NCBI RefSeq assembly: GCF_003261175.1
Contig: NZ_QLNP01000098.1
Coordinates: forward strand, 186,001 to 250,000
Source: Arthrobacter globiformis
GTDB taxonomy: Bacteria > Actinomycetota > Actinomycetes > Actinomycetales > Micrococcaceae
Direction: 5' to 3'
Length of the DNA: 64,000 bases
Under the pieces are notes generated by a model, which saw nothing but the letters and a program-made list of their open reading frames with translations, was not told the origin of the DNA and did not search any database. This document shows positions 7,890-15,260 of the stretch, in pieces. A program made the position numbers and the translations under genes. Each line of letters starts with the position of its first letter. Positions within the stretch are counted from its first letter, which is position 1.

Positions 7890-9008
7890 TCAGTTCAGCG
7901 CGATGACGATCATCTGGGTGGTGCCCGGAATGCACGTTTGCAGGACCGCCCGTGGGAACCCGCCGAACACCGCAGCGACGTCGTTGGTGGTGCCTGGGTT
8001 CGGCACCTGCCCGCGGGCCGAGACCGTGTAGGAGCCGTAGCCCGGGATGTCGACGCGTTCACCGACGCTGATTCCTGAGAACCGCGCCCAGCCGCCGCAG
8101 AAGTCGTGCTCGGTGATGAAGAGCGAGTATCCGTCAGTTGGCGTGAAATGTATGGGGCCGATGCAGCTGTCCACCATCGCCTGGCCGCCGGCGCCAGCCA
8201 CGTAGATGGTCCGCACCGCTGGAGCCGGGGCCGGGGCCGGGGCCGGTACCGGGGCGGCTACCGGCGCTTGGGCAGGCGCGGGCGCTGGGGCCGGAGCGGG
8301 AGCCGGTGCCGGTACGGCCACCGCGGGTCCGCTGAGCTTGAGCGTCTGACCCGGGAAAATGACGGAGCTCGGTGCAAGGCCGTTGGCTGACAGCACACCG
8401 CCGGTGCTGACATTGAAGCGCGCCGCAATTGAACCGACTGTGTCACCGGCAACCACCCGGTACGTGGTGGGCTTGGGCACAGGGGCGGGCGCAACGTTGC
8501 GGACCGTTGTGGTTTTCGGTGCCGTTGCCGGTTTCGGTGCCGGCGCCTTGGCGGTAGTTGGTGCCTTGACCGATGCCTTGACCGATGCCTTGACGGGTGC
8601 TTTCGCGGGTGCCTTGGCAACTGGCGCCACGGCAGGGGACTTGACAACCGGCGCCACAGCAGGCGCAGCGGCGGGCGCCGCGGGCGGCGTGTCAGTGGCA
8701 GGTGCCGCGGCTTCTGCTGCCGACGGAGCGGGGGCGGGCAACTGTTCGACGGCGGCGGGTTGGCCTACGGCGGCAGCCGGGCTTCCGGCGTCGGACGCCA
8801 CCAGCGCGTTGACGCCGGCCGACGCCGCCAGCAGGGCAGCGGCCACCGCAGCCGAGATGAGCAGCACGCGGGCGCCGGACTTGCCGTCCAGCGATCCATG
8901 CCGCCCCGGGGTTGGCCTGACGAAGCTCGGGGGCCCCGACGGCGGGCGCTGCGGATCGTCTTCGTGGCTAGGGGTGTTCTGGGGAACTGGCGTCTCCTGC
9001 AGGTTCAT
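7890..9008 (-). CDS. Membrane-anchored LysM protein with sortase-like C-terminal domain
   Basis: A 372-residue protein starting at the ATG at 9008, which has AAAGG upstream; a longer open frame to 9368 lacks support. Domain order: polar cytoplasmic N-terminus, one transmembrane helix (47-71), an Ala/Pro/Lys-rich linker (78-180) with KAPVKASVKA-type repeats, a LysM peptidoglycan-binding domain (182-226, TTYRVVAGDTVGSIAARFNV), a second Pro-Ala linker (229-265), and a C-terminal domain (267-372). The last domain follows a sortase pattern: His301 in ITEHDFCGGWARF, the ISVGERVDI strand, and Cys359 in LQTC. The conserved sortase Arg after the Cys is absent. It probably sits at the cell wall. The sortase relation is my inference. 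Confidence 0.85.
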   Translation of the reverse strand: MNLQETPVPQNTPSHEDDPQRPPSGPPSFVRPTPGRHGSLDGKSGARVLLISAAVAAALLAASAGVNALVASDAGSPAAAVGQPAAVEQLPAPAPSAAEAAAPATDTPPAAPAAAPAVAPVVKSPAVAPVAKAPAKAPVKASVKASVKAPTTAKAPAPKPATAPKTTTVRNVAPAPVPKPTTYRVVAGDTVGSIAARFNVSTGGVLSANGLAPSSVIFPGQTLKLSGPAVAVPAPAPAPAPAPAPAQAPVAAPVPAPAPAPAPAVRTIYVAGAGGQAMVDSCIGPIHFTPTDGYSLFITEHDFCGGWARFSGISVGERVDIPGYGSYTVSARGQVPNPGTTNDVAAVFGGFPRAVLQTCIPGTTQMIVIALN

Positions 9009-9416
9009 GGCGGACCTTTGCTTCGGCGCAGGCGGCTGTCCGGGTGCGCGGCGGACGGTAACGCGCAGACACAGGAGGCGCTGGGGCCCACGGGGGCGGA
9101 AGCACGGCATATGGGGCGCATGACCGCTATTCATGAGTGGTGCACGCTGCTCGCGAACGTGCCGGCCCCAGCCTGATTCGAGTATGGAACCACCGCACAG
9201 GCACTGCACGAGTAGGGAATACCTGTTTTTCCGGGAGCGGGCACTTGTTTCCCGCAGGTTTTTCCGCGCTATCCGGCGTTGCCCGTGCGCCGTGGCCGCC
9301 CAAGCGGGCATTGGGCTGAGCGGCAACAGCGGGCGCAGAATATTCCCGGTGACGCGGGGAGCGAACAAGCGACCGGGCCGCGGGACTTACGGACACGGCT
9401 CGCGTACGGTTGAACC
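9009..9416. other. Intergenic region between divergent LysM gene and thioredoxin gene
   Basis: About 400 bp without a supported gene. The LysM ribosome-binding site is at its left end. A weak hairpin (GCGGG against CCCGC near 9236-9255) is followed by a T-run on the plus strand. LysM-protein genes of actinobacteria can carry c-di-AMP riboswitches, so I looked for the ydaO consensus on the minus strand and did not find a convincing one. Confidence 0.5.
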
Positions 9417-9854
9417 ATGGCTACCGTTGACATCACAGGTGAACAGTTCGCATCGACCATCGAGGGCAACGACATTGTCCTGGTGGACTTCTGGGCTGAA
9501 TGGTGTGGCCCGTGCCGTCAGTTCGCCCCCACGTACTCCGCGGTTTCGGAAAAGCACCCGGACGTCGTTTTCGCGAAAGTGGACACCGAAGCCGAGCAGC
9601 AGCTGGCAGCGGAGGCGGGCATTTCCTCGATCCCCACGCTGATGGCGTTCCGCGAGAAGGTGCTGGTCTTCTCACAGCCCGGCGCGCTCGGTGCCCCGCA
9701 GCTCGAACAGGTCATTGACGCCGTCAAGGCGCTCGACATGGAGGAAGTCCACGCCCATGTGGCCCGCTCCCAGGCCGAAGCAGCTGCGGCCGCAGGCAAC
9801 AGCCCCGGCAAGAGCGCCGGGCCCCAGGATGGCTCGCAGATCCCCGACTTCTAA
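9417..9854 (+). CDS. trxA: Thioredoxin
   Basis: A 145-residue thioredoxin, the cytoplasmic disulfide reductant recycled by thioredoxin reductase. The active site is WCGPC (C30, C33) and the cis-Pro segment is SSIPTLMAFR. The core is about 108 residues; the C-terminal 35-40 residues are an Ala/Gln-rich tail (VARSQAEAAAAAGNSPGKSA) not needed for the fold and typical of some actinobacterial paralogues. It is followed by a tandem repeat and a palindrome, and no reductase gene is nearby. Confidence 0.95.
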   Translation: MATVDITGEQFASTIEGNDIVLVDFWAEWCGPCRQFAPTYSAVSEKHPDVVFAKVDTEAEQQLAAEAGISSIPTLMAFREKVLVFSQPGALGAPQLEQVIDAVKALDMEEVHAHVARSQAEAAAAAGNSPGKSAGPQDGSQIPDF

Positions 9855-9868
9855 GGGATCCGGACCTC

Positions 9869-9912
9869 TAAGATCACCATAAACAGCAGCTAAGATCACC
9901 ATAAACAGCAGC
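9869..9912 (+). repeat. 22-bp perfect tandem duplication after trxA
   Basis: Two identical 22-bp units (9869-9890 and 9891-9912) beginning TAAGATCACC and ending AACAGCAGC lie directly between the trxA stop and the palindromic repeat. Their boundary abuts the palindrome. Confidence 0.9.
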
Positions 9913-9970
9913 GCGGGGTCACTTAGCGCCCAATAACCACGTGGTATTGGGCGCGGAGTGACCCCGCGTT
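9911..9970. repeat. Palindromic intergenic repeat, copy 1 of 3
   Basis: Outer arms CGCGGGGTCACT (9912-9923) and AGTGACCCCGCG (9957-9968) and inner arms GCGCCCAATA (9926-9935) and TATTGGGCGC (9945-9954) share one centre. It lies between convergent trxA and the monooxygenase-fold gene, so it may also act as a bidirectional terminator. Closely related copies lie at 12010 and 13057. Confidence 0.92.
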
Positions 9971-9987
9971 GCTTTGGTATGTGAGGA

Positions 9988-10266
9988 CTAGAGGCGTTCC
10001 ACCTGGGCAGGTTCGGCCAGGAGGGCGCTGAGGGACTCGTTCAGGTCCTGCAGGGCGATGCCCTTGGAGTGCGCGTCGAGGGCCTCTTCCGATTCCCACC
10101 GCTCGGTCAGGACCAGCTTCTCCTCCGTCGCCTCGGTGAGCTCGTAGCGGATGCAGCCAGGCTCGTTGACTACCTCGTCAATGGCGATTTCGAGGGCGAG
10201 CTTCACGCGGAAGAACTCGCCGTCGTTGGGGATGAACGTGGCCTGCAGGTCGATGGGTGCACTCAT
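9988..10266 (-). CDS. Putative quinol monooxygenase (ABM domain)
   Basis: A 92-residue single-domain protein with the dimeric alpha/beta-barrel ABM fold, seen in the family core NEPGCIRYELTEATEEKLVLTERWESEEALDAHSKG. Relatives (YgiN type) act on quinols or carry out cofactor-free oxygenations; the substrate is unknown. I chose the ATG at 10266, which gives the usual length. Upstream starts near 10302 would overlap the divergent acyl-CoA synthetase start. No strong ribosome-binding site is seen. Confidence 0.82.
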   Translation of the reverse strand: MSAPIDLQATFIPNDGEFFRVKLALEIAIDEVVNEPGCIRYELTEATEEKLVLTERWESEEALDAHSKGIALQDLNESLSALLAEPAQVERL

Positions 10267-10300
10267 GGATTTCACAATACCGGCTTGATAGCGTGCCATC

Positions 10301-11974
10301 ATGCGCGCTTACACCGCCGGGGACGCGGACGTCCCCCTGCTCGAGGAAACCATCGGCGAGAACTTTGAGCGCGTGGTCGCGCAGTTTCCCCTGCATGACG
10401 CACTGATCGAGGCTGCCGCCGTGCCGGGCGCGGACGCCCGCCGCTGGAGCTACACCAAACTGAACGACGACGTCGACCGCCTGGCCCGGGCGCTCCTCGC
10501 CCTTGGCATCGCGAAGGGGGAGCGGGTCGGCATCTGGAGCCCTAACTGCGCGGAATGGACCGTCCTGCAGTACGCGACGGCGAAGATCGGTGCGGTCCTG
10601 GTCAACGTGAATCCTTCCTACCGCAGCCACGAACTGGAGTTCGTGGTGAAGCAGAACGGCATGCGGATGCTGGTCACGGCGCCGTCGGACCGGAACAGCG
10701 ACTACGTGGGGATGGCGCGCCAAGCGCTCGCCGGATGCCCGGACCTCCGTGAGCTCGTGTTCCTGCCGGACTTCGAATTGGACGGGCTCGACGCCGGCGT
10801 CCCCCTGGGTGAGCAGGAGTTCACGTACGCCGAGCTGCTCAAGCGGGCGGACGCCGTCGGGCATTCAGAGCTGAAGGCCCGCATGGCGGGCCTCGATCCG
10901 CACGATCCGATCAACCTGCAGTACACCTCCGGAACCACGGGCTTTCCCAAGGGCGCCACGCTGACGCACCACAACATCCTCAACAACGGGTATTCCATCG
11001 GCGAGCTGCTGGGGTACACCGACCATGACCGGGTGGTGATTCCGGTGCCGTTCTACCACTGCTTCGGGATGGTGATCGGCAACCTGAACGCGCTGAGCCA
11101 CGGCGCCGCCACGATCATCCCGGGGCGCGGGTTCACGCCGGCCGCCGCGCTGGAGGCGGTGCAGGACTTCGGCGGCACGGCCCTGTATGGGGTTCCCACC
11201 ATGTTCATCGCCGAACTCGCGCTGCCTGACTTCGCCTCGTACGACCTCTCCACCCTCCGCACCGGGGTGATGGCCGGTTCGCTGTGCCCCATCGAGGTGA
11301 TGAACCGCGTGATTTCCGAGATGAACATGAAGGACGTGGCCATCTGCTACGGCATGACCGAGACGTCGCCCGTGTCCACCATGACCCGCGACGGCGACAC
11401 GCTGCAGCAGCGGACGGAAACCGTGGGGCGCACCATGCCGCGGCTGGAAAACAAGATCGTGGACCCGGCCGGGGAAGTTGTGGAGCGCGGCGAGATCGGT
11501 GAACTGTGCACCCGGGGCTACGCCGTCATGCAGGGGTACTGGAACCAGCCGGACAAGACAGCGGAGGCCATCGACGCGGACGGCTGGATGCACACCGGCG
11601 ACCTGGCGCGCATGGATGACGGTGGGTACGTGGTGATCGAAGGCCGGATGAAGGACACGGTGATCCGCGGCGGCGAAAACATCTACCCGCGCGAGATCGA
11701 GGAGTACCTCTACACGCATCCGTCCATCCAGGACGTGCAGGTGATCGGGGTGCCCGACGCCAGGTACGGCGAGGAGCTCATGGCCTGCATCATCCTCAAG
11801 CCTGGCGCCGAACCGCTGGATGCGGCCGCGGTGGCCGAGTTCTGCCGCGGCAAGCTGGCGCACTACAAGGTGCCCCGCTACGTCGATGTGCGCGACAGCT
11901 TCCCCATGACGGTGTCCGGGAAGGTCCGCAAGGTGGAGATGCGCGAGGAAGCCGTTGCCCGGCTGGGCCTCTGA
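10301..11974 (+). CDS. Acyl-CoA synthetase / AMP-binding ligase
   Basis: A 557-residue enzyme that activates a carboxylic acid, probably a medium- or long-chain fatty acid, to its CoA thioester through an acyl-adenylate. The ATP-binding P-loop is YTSGTTGFPKG (208-218), the adenylate motif is YGMTETSP, the hinge region is GWMHTGDLARMDDGGYVVIEGRMKD, and the catalytic Lys lies near the C-terminus in SGKVRKVEM. It resembles FadD-type enzymes of actinobacteria and mitochondrial ACSM-like enzymes. There is no ribosome-binding site before the ATG at 10301, so the transcript may be leaderless. It is divergent from the ABM gene by 34 bp. Confidence 0.92.
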   Translation: MRAYTAGDADVPLLEETIGENFERVVAQFPLHDALIEAAAVPGADARRWSYTKLNDDVDRLARALLALGIAKGERVGIWSPNCAEWTVLQYATAKIGAVLVNVNPSYRSHELEFVVKQNGMRMLVTAPSDRNSDYVGMARQALAGCPDLRELVFLPDFELDGLDAGVPLGEQEFTYAELLKRADAVGHSELKARMAGLDPHDPINLQYTSGTTGFPKGATLTHHNILNNGYSIGELLGYTDHDRVVIPVPFYHCFGMVIGNLNALSHGAATIIPGRGFTPAAALEAVQDFGGTALYGVPTMFIAELALPDFASYDLSTLRTGVMAGSLCPIEVMNRVISEMNMKDVAICYGMTETSPVSTMTRDGDTLQQRTETVGRTMPRLENKIVDPAGEVVERGEIGELCTRGYAVMQGYWNQPDKTAEAIDADGWMHTGDLARMDDGGYVVIEGRMKDTVIRGGENIYPREIEEYLYTHPSIQDVQVIGVPDARYGEELMACIILKPGAEPLDAAAVAEFCRGKLAHYKVPRYVDVRDSFPMTVSGKVRKVEMREEAVARLGL

Positions 11975-12009
11975 AACAACTCAACCCACGCGGGGGGGCC
12001 CTGAAAACC

Positions 12010-12070
12010 AACGCGGGGTCACATAGCGCCCAATGGGAGGTGTTTATTGGGCGCTACCTGACCCCGCGTT
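12010..12070. repeat. Palindromic intergenic repeat, copy 2 of 3
   Basis: Outer arms AACGCGGGGTCA (12010-12021) and TGACCCCGCGTT (12059-12070) and inner arms TAGCGCCCAAT and ATTGGGCGCTA (12024-12034 and 12046-12056) are perfectly paired around one centre. It lies between the acyl-CoA synthetase and the nuclease-like gene. Confidence 0.93.
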
Positions 12071-12137
12071 GCTGGTTGCAGCGGTGGGGCTGTGGATAAC
12101 TCCGAAGGGCGCCCTTCGAGCAGCCACAATAATTCCC

Positions 12138-13055
12138 ATGGCCCGGACAACGCCCCTCCCCGATACCCTGCACCGCTCGCCGTTTACGGTGTACGAGTCG
12201 AGGGCGCTGGGCGTTCCGGCGAAACGGCTCCGCGCCAAAGACTTGGCCGACGGTGGCCGTCTCATCTACCTGCCGCAGGGCCGGGACCTCGACCTGCGGG
12301 AACGGGCCAGGGTCTTGGCGGCGGCGACGCCAGGAGCTTGGGTGTCGCATCAGACCGCCGCTGAGCTTACACCCCTGGGGCTTCCGCCCTGGATGGGCGG
12401 GGACCCTGTCCACCTGAGCAAGCCGCATGAGCTTCCGAGGGTTCGGCGCGCCGGAGTGGTCGGCCACCGCGTCCATATGGTTCCGGGCGAAATTGGGGAG
12501 TGCGGCGGTATTCCCATTTCCCTGCCGCCGCGGACCTGGCTGGATCTCGCGGCCGTGTTGCCCCTGAAGTACGTCATTGCCATGGGGGACCAGCTGATCC
12601 GGATTCCGAGGCTTCAGTTTGAAGGCCGGACGGAGCCGTATGCCTACAAGGAGGGGCTACGCCTGCTCATAAGGCAGCACCCCAACATGAAGGGTGTTGA
12701 GAAGGCAAGGCTGGCCCTGGACGAAATGCGGGTCGGCGCCGACTCCTACCCGGAAACTTTCCTCCGACTGGCGATGGTGGATTCGCACCTGCCGGAGCCG
12801 GAACTGCAGGTGTGCCTGGATCCCTACGATCCCTGGTCGCCCACCGCCGACCTCGGGTACCGGCGTTTCCGGATCGCACTGCAGTACGACGGCGAGCATC
12901 ATCTTTCGCGTGGACAGCAGTCACGCGACAACCGGCGGGACGAGGCTTTCACCAGCTCGGGCTGGTCCTACTTCAAGGTCAACGCCGACGATATGGACGA
13001 GGGATTCCGAGGCGTGATCGGCCGGATCAAGAGGGCCAAGCGCCGCGCCGCCTGA
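12138..13055 (+). CDS. AbiEi/DUF559-like protein with PD-(D/E)XK-type C-terminus
   Basis: A 305-residue protein that seems to be a type common in Arthrobacter relatives. The N-terminus looks like a helix-turn-helix (SPFTVYESRALGVPAKRLRAKDL). The middle resembles the AbiEi-like region of abortive-infection proteins (GAWVSHQTAAELTPLGLPPW). The C-terminus has a VSR/DUF559-like nuclease core (DLGYRRFRIALQYDGEHH, RDNRRDEAFTSSGWSYFKV). The E-H and the preceding D could be metal ligands. Function is unknown; DNA binding or nicking is inferred from fold resemblance. It is bracketed by two copies of the same palindromic repeat, and copy 3 begins 2 bp after its stop. The ATG at 12138 has no clear ribosome-binding site; an in-frame upstream extension would run into the repeat. 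Confidence 0.75.
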   Translation: MARTTPLPDTLHRSPFTVYESRALGVPAKRLRAKDLADGGRLIYLPQGRDLDLRERARVLAAATPGAWVSHQTAAELTPLGLPPWMGGDPVHLSKPHELPRVRRAGVVGHRVHMVPGEIGECGGIPISLPPRTWLDLAAVLPLKYVIAMGDQLIRIPRLQFEGRTEPYAYKEGLRLLIRQHPNMKGVEKARLALDEMRVGADSYPETFLRLAMVDSHLPEPELQVCLDPYDPWSPTADLGYRRFRIALQYDGEHHLSRGQQSRDNRRDEAFTSSGWSYFKVNADDMDEGFRGVIGRIKRAKRRAA

Positions 13056-13056
13056 A

Positions 13057-13121
13057 GCAACGCGGGGTCACCTGATGCCCCATGAAGGCAGGAGATTGGG
13101 CGCGAAGTGACCCCGCGTTGC
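13057..13121. repeat. Palindromic intergenic repeat, copy 3 of 3
   Basis: Outer arms GCAACGCGGGGTCAC (13057-13071) and GTGACCCCGCGTTGC (13107-13121) are perfectly paired. The inner arms have decayed (GCCCCAT against ATTGGGCGC). It lies between convergent genes and may serve as a terminator for both. Confidence 0.92.
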
Positions 13122-13137
13122 GGTTAGTGGTCAGATG

Positions 13138-14118
13138 TCAGTGGCTGCGGTGGTCCTGGATGGTCATGCGCGGACCGAACGTGGGTTTGCGGAAGCCGCT
13201 GAGTCCGAGCATGCGGACCACGCGCTGCCGGTGCCCCGTCCACGGTGCCAGCAGGGCCAGCATGCCGGCGTCGTCAGTGCGCCGCCCGGTCAGCGCCGCG
13301 CCCACATAGGCGGCCAGATGGTAGTCGCCCACCGCGATTGAGTCGGGGCAGCCGTGCGTCCGCTGCACCACCTCGGCCGCTGTCCAGACTCCGATACCCG
13401 GGATGGTCTGCATCTTGGCTGCTGCCTCCGCCGCCGGGAGGGGCGCCAGACGTTCAAGGGCGACGGCGGACCGCAGGGCGCGCATGACAGTCGCCGAGCG
13501 CTGCGGACCGACTCCTGCCTTGTGCCACTCCCAGGACGGAATGTGGAGCCACCCCTCGGCGGTGGGCCGGACCAGGAGTCCGGGAGGCGCAACCGTGCCG
13601 CTGCCGGGCGCGGGGGTTCCGTGCCGGTACATCAGGTAGCGGAAACCCCGCCGCGCCTCAATGACCGTGACCTTCTGCTCCAGAATGGTGGGCACGAGGG
13701 AATCAACCATCCGCCCGGTGGACGGGAGGCGGACGTCCAGGTTCCGGCGTCGGGCCTCACGGACCATGTGGGGGAGCGTGGCGGTGAATGAAGGCTCGTC
13801 AAACGCCGACCAGTCGTCACCGGCGCCGAGGAGCCGGGGAACGCCGGCGAGGGCAGCGCCGGAACCGGGACCCCAGGCCTGGGCATCGACGTATGGCTCC
13901 AGGGCAGTGCCAGCAACGGTGAGCCGCAGCGTGACGGGGCCATCAGGCGTCGCGAACGCCATCCACAGCCCGTCCGGCCGCGAGGAAAAGGAGGGGTCGC
14001 CGTTGCCGCGCATCAGGATGCCCAGGGTCCGCTGCAGGTTGTACGGGCCGCCGGGATGCCACCTGAGGGACGCGTCCGCCGCGGCTGCCAGCCGGGCAGG
14101 GGCGTCAGCAATGGTCAT
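13138..14118 (-). CDS. DNA-3-methyladenine glycosylase II family (AlkA-like)
   Basis: A 326-residue HhH-GPD base-excision glycosylase that would remove alkylated purines from DNA. The helix-hairpin-helix is IPGIGVWTAAEVVQ (239-252), with catalytic Asp265 in SIAVGDYHLA, and the substrate-binding helix is VPTILEQKVT. The N-terminal 130 residues match the AlkA-like beta domain. There is no iron-sulfur cluster motif at the C-terminus, which fits AlkA rather than MutY or Nth. The gene is monocistronic, divergent from a VOC gene and convergent with the nuclease-like gene. Confidence 0.9.
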   Translation of the reverse strand: MTIADAPARLAAAADASLRWHPGGPYNLQRTLGILMRGNGDPSFSSRPDGLWMAFATPDGPVTLRLTVAGTALEPYVDAQAWGPGSGAALAGVPRLLGAGDDWSAFDEPSFTATLPHMVREARRRNLDVRLPSTGRMVDSLVPTILEQKVTVIEARRGFRYLMYRHGTPAPGSGTVAPPGLLVRPTAEGWLHIPSWEWHKAGVGPQRSATVMRALRSAVALERLAPLPAAEAAAKMQTIPGIGVWTAAEVVQRTHGCPDSIAVGDYHLAAYVGAALTGRRTDDAGMLALLAPWTGHRQRVVRMLGLSGFRKPTFGPRMTIQDHRSH

Positions 14119-14186
14119 GTCATCATCGTCCCACGCCGTACCGACAAACCCGTTGCCGTGGCCGCCGGCCGGGTATTCCCGGGCCC

Positions 14187-14215
14187 TTAACCCGGGGCGG
14201 TGCCAGGACTACAAT
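14187..14215 (+). promoter_or_regulatory. Putative sigma-70-type promoter of the VOC gene
   Basis: A -35-like TTAACC (14187-14192), a 17-bp spacer and the -10 TACAAT (14210-14215) precede the VOC gene at 14271, leaving a leader of about 50 nt. Confidence 0.5.
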
Positions 14216-14270
14216 CCCCAGTGAGGCGCGGGTCCGCCGTGTCCCTTCCTTCGAGTTGCAGGAGCTGGCA

Positions 14271-14675
14271 ATGGGTGGCGTGGTGCATTTCGAAATCCCC
14301 GCGGACGACCAGGACCGGGCGAGAAACTTCTACAATCAGGCCCTCGGCTGGCGGATCGACCCCATGCCGGAGATGGACTACAACGTGGTGATCACCACGC
14401 CGATGGACGAAAAGACCGGCAGGCCCACGGAGCCGGGCGCCATCAACGGCGGCATGATGGCACGGGAGGGTGAGCTGACCACACCGGTGATCACGGTGGA
14501 CGTTGAGGACATTGACGCGACGCTGCGCACGGTTGAGCAGCTGGGCGGTTCGGTGGTCAAGCCCAAGGAGACCATCCCGGGCATGGGCCATTACGCCTAC
14601 TTCAAGGACACCGAGGGCAACATCCTGGGGCTGTGGGAGAACCTCCCGGCTGATGCCGGCGGGGCTTCCGGCTAA
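14271..14675 (+). CDS. VOC family (glyoxalase-like) protein
   Basis: A 134-residue protein with one full glyoxalase/bleomycin-resistance fold. The first half begins VVHFEIPADDQDRARNFYNQALGWRI; the second has TPVITVDVEDIDATLRTVEQLGGSVV and ends with the metal-ligand segment FKDTEGNILGLWE. The ATG at 14271 follows a GGAGCTGG ribosome-binding site. Proteins of this subgroup (27-kDa antigen/CFP30B-like repeats) have no settled substrate. Confidence 0.88.
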   Translation: MGGVVHFEIPADDQDRARNFYNQALGWRIDPMPEMDYNVVITTPMDEKTGRPTEPGAINGGMMAREGELTTPVITVDVEDIDATLRTVEQLGGSVVKPKETIPGMGHYAYFKDTEGNILGLWENLPADAGGASG

Positions 14676-14693
14676 CCCAGTCGCCAGCCGGGG

Positions 14694-15125
14694 CTACTCC
14701 TCGCCGAAGCGGCCGCGGGCCTCCACCGGGATCAGGGGCTGCTGGGCGCGGATCCTGAGCTCCTGCACCGCCCAGGTGTTGCCGTCCGGGTCGCTGAACC
14801 CGAAGAAGGTTCCGCCGTCGCGCTCATCGAAAACGGTGACCTCGCTCGCCTCAACCCCGCGGCTGAGCAGCTCGTCGCGCGCCGCCCGGGCATCGGCCAC
14901 CACCAGCTGCAGGCCCCGCATGGAGCCCGGCGCCATCTCATTCTGCGACGGCAGGTCGCCGATCACTATCGAACACCCGGAACCGGGAGGCGTCAGCTGG
15001 ACCACGTGCAGGTGCTCGTTCTGCGTGTCGTGGTCCAGGTTGAAGCCCACCTTGTCCCGGTAAAACTCCACGGCCCGGCCGATGTCGCTCACGGGCAGCA
15101 CAACCACTTCGAGGGTCCAGTCCAC
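14694..15125 (-). CDS. VOC family (glyoxalase-like) protein
   Basis: A 143-residue single-fold VOC protein with GTG start. It begins LEVVVLPVSDIGRAVEFYRDKVGF and ends in FGFSDPDGNTWAVQEL, which carries the usual metal-ligand Glu. Sequence differs clearly from the convergent VOC gene 18 bp away, so the two are not a recent duplication. The substrate is unknown. Confidence 0.87.
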   Translation of the reverse strand: MDWTLEVVVLPVSDIGRAVEFYRDKVGFNLDHDTQNEHLHVVQLTPPGSGCSIVIGDLPSQNEMAPGSMRGLQLVVADARAARDELLSRGVEASEVTVFDERDGGTFFGFSDPDGNTWAVQELRIRAQQPLIPVEARGRFGEE

Positions 15126-15208
15126 GCACGGTTCCTTCCAACGGCACTGATGTCGGCACCCGGCCGTGGGCGCCGTAGCCAGCTTGCCCTGCCCGGACAG
15201 GCCTTGGC

Positions 15209-15244
15209 TAGTACTTCGGCTGGTACTTCGGCCAGTACTTCCGT
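15209..15244. repeat. 12-bp triplet tandem repeat
   Basis: Three near-identical 12-bp units, (T/C)(A/G)GTACTTC(G/C)G(C/T), lie between the VOC start and the stop of the ion-transporter gene. They would read as K-Y-W-P-K-Y-Q-P-K-Y on the minus strand, but no gene uses that frame convincingly. Confidence 0.7.
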
Positions 15245-15260
15245 AGTGGCAATGGGGCCG

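Noticed and set aside
9009-9416. c-di-AMP (ydaO) riboswitch upstream of the LysM gene
   Set aside because: Expected by analogy with actinobacterial wall genes, but the conserved core elements could not be found on the minus strand.
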